Below are positions 63,443-64,000 of a DNA stretch of 64,000 nucleotides, piece by piece. The stretch lies in IMG/VR virus record IMGVR_UViG_3300020474_000001, positions 62,001-126,000 of that record; one strand, written 5' to 3'. This stretch comes from a virus. Made by a program: the position numbers and the translations under genes. Every line of letters starts with the position of its first letter. The first letter of the stretch is position 1. The notes beneath the pieces were generated by a model, which was not told the DNA's origin, did no database searches, and saw only the letters and a program-made list of their open reading frames with translations.

Positions 63443-63822
63443 TTCATTCCTCCAATTTCAAGTTTTTTCTTTATATAACTAAGTTGTTCTTTGGTGAGGA
63501 TCTTCAACGCTTGAAATGCTTTCTCATTACTATAACCATAGTATTCTTTTACACATTCTAAGTCTTGAATGGAATCCTTTCGGATCCAAGGAGAGAATCT
63601 CTTCCTTTTCCTCAAACTATTTAGATAAAAAGAATATTGCATATCTTTCTGTAAAAATGAATACTTATTCATTTCATTGGCAAACATGACACAATCAATG
63701 TGGCCAGACAAACAACGATTAACGATATATGGAGGGTAAGAGCTAATGTTTTCACTTAAGTCAGTTTTCGTAAAATTGATCGATTGTAACCAGTCTTTCA
63801 GTTCTGGATTTATTTGGTTCAT
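63439..63822 (-). CDS. 62: gp62 clamp loader small subunit
   Basis: From ATG 63822 about 127 residues. ISSYPPYIVNRCLSGHIDCV, MFANEMNKYSFL and LRKRKRFSPWIRKD match cyanophage gp62. It forms the clamp loader with gp44. A TTG at 63876 would lengthen it but lies inside the upstream gene. Confidence 0.88.
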   Translation of the reverse strand: MNQINPELKDWLQSINFTKTDLSENISSYPPYIVNRCLSGHIDCVMFANEMNKYSFLQKDMQYSFYLNSLRKRKRFSPWIRKDSIQDLECVKEYYGYSNEKAFQALKILTKEQLSYIKKKLEIGGMK

Positions 63823-64000
63823 AGTTAAAAAGTAGAAGTTCTTTACGTTCTTTTTGATCTCGCATATATTCTCCAACAGACCTCATTGTATATGTGAGGT
63901 CGAACTCTCCTGTTTTGTATCCTTTAAATCGTTCTTTAATAAGTTGAGACGAATTGTAAGAAATAAGTTGAGGACCAGCAGAGCTAGAGCAAGAGGAAGC
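63761..64000 (-). CDS. Partial gene at the right edge, possibly gp44
   Basis: An open frame enters from the right edge and ends at 63761, giving 79 visible residues (GPQLISYNSSQLIKERFKGY, then TYTMRSVGEYMRDQKERKEL and IDQFYEN at the end). It overlaps gp62 by 62 nt. gp44, the clamp loader ATPase, is expected upstream of gp62 in T4-like phages. The visible C-terminus has no diagnostic motif, so the identity rests on position. Confidence 0.55.
   Translation of the reverse strand, partial: ASSCSSSAGPQLISYNSSQLIKERFKGYKTGEFDLTYTMRSVGEYMRDQKERKELLLFNYEPNKSRTERLVTIDQFYEN

Overview
The window is a piece of a marine T4-like cyanophage (cyanomyovirus) genome. T4-type replication genes (gp43, uvsX, gp41, gp61, gp59, gp32, gp33, regA, gp62) and baseplate genes (gp26, gp51, gp48, gp53) lie beside genes of cyanobacterial metabolism: psbA, plastocyanin, a plastoquinol terminal oxidase, transaldolase, glucose-6-phosphate dehydrogenase and 6-phosphogluconate dehydrogenase. 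The DNA is AT-rich. Genes are packed with 1-11 nt overlaps (often ATGA or TAATG), there are nine tRNA genes, and no integrase, IS element or CRISPR array is visible. The host is probably marine Synechococcus or Prochlorococcus.

Layout. 1-8.7 kb: tail and baseplate module, with two tape-measure-like genes, gp51, gp26 and a tail-tube-fold protein on the minus strand, diverging from gp4, an unknown protein, gp48 and gp53 on the plus strand. 8.7-11.9 kb: gp32, a DUF1825-like protein, gp59, gp33 and a RecB-like nuclease. 12-21 kb: a GDP-mannose 3,5-epimerase-like gene, phoH, thyX, many small genes including very short ones, speD, glutaredoxin, talC and a LOG-family gene. 21.2-22.5 kb: psbA behind a consensus promoter and a structured leader. 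22.6-25.2 kb: exported proteins with overlapping frames and a convergent overlap. 25-31 kb: small membrane proteins, an SNase-like nuclease, zwf and gnd. 31-35 kb: PTOX, plastocyanin, a possible holin, an exported HExxH protein, a lipoprotein lysozyme and an outer-membrane-like protein. 35-38 kb: two glycosyltransferase-like genes and a sulfotransferase. 38.5-41 kb: eight tRNAs with small genes and HNH and GIY-YIG endonucleases. 41.8-46.2 kb: nrdB, nrdA and primase. 46.2-53.3 kb: probable virion genes, including large basic disordered proteins and a nucleotidyltransferase whose N-terminus looks like a prohead-protease substrate. 53.3-64 kb: mazG, gp41, uvsX, gp43, a ParB-like gene, hsp20, a DNA methyltransferase next to a nuclease-like gene, regA, gp62 and a cut gene at the edge.

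How it fits together. TalC, Zwf and Gnd would drive the pentose phosphate pathway for NADPH and ribose-5-phosphate. NrdAB, ThyX, glutaredoxin and MazG would turn this into dNTP supply for the gp43/41/61/59/32/62 replisome. PsbA, plastocyanin and PTOX would keep electron flow going in infected cells.

Regulation. Seventeen minus-strand sites show a -35/-10 pair with exactly 17 bp between the hexamers, many about 16 nt upstream of a start codon. At seven of these the -35 hexamer lies inside the terminator hairpin of the preceding gene, in four cases forming nearly or exactly the loop. This terminator-loop promoter arrangement is the most striking unlisted pattern here. CTAAATA or ATAAATA late-promoter motifs precede virion genes. 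No stretch longer than about 300 bases lacks a gene; the longest is the psbA leader plus divergent promoter region (22336-22614).
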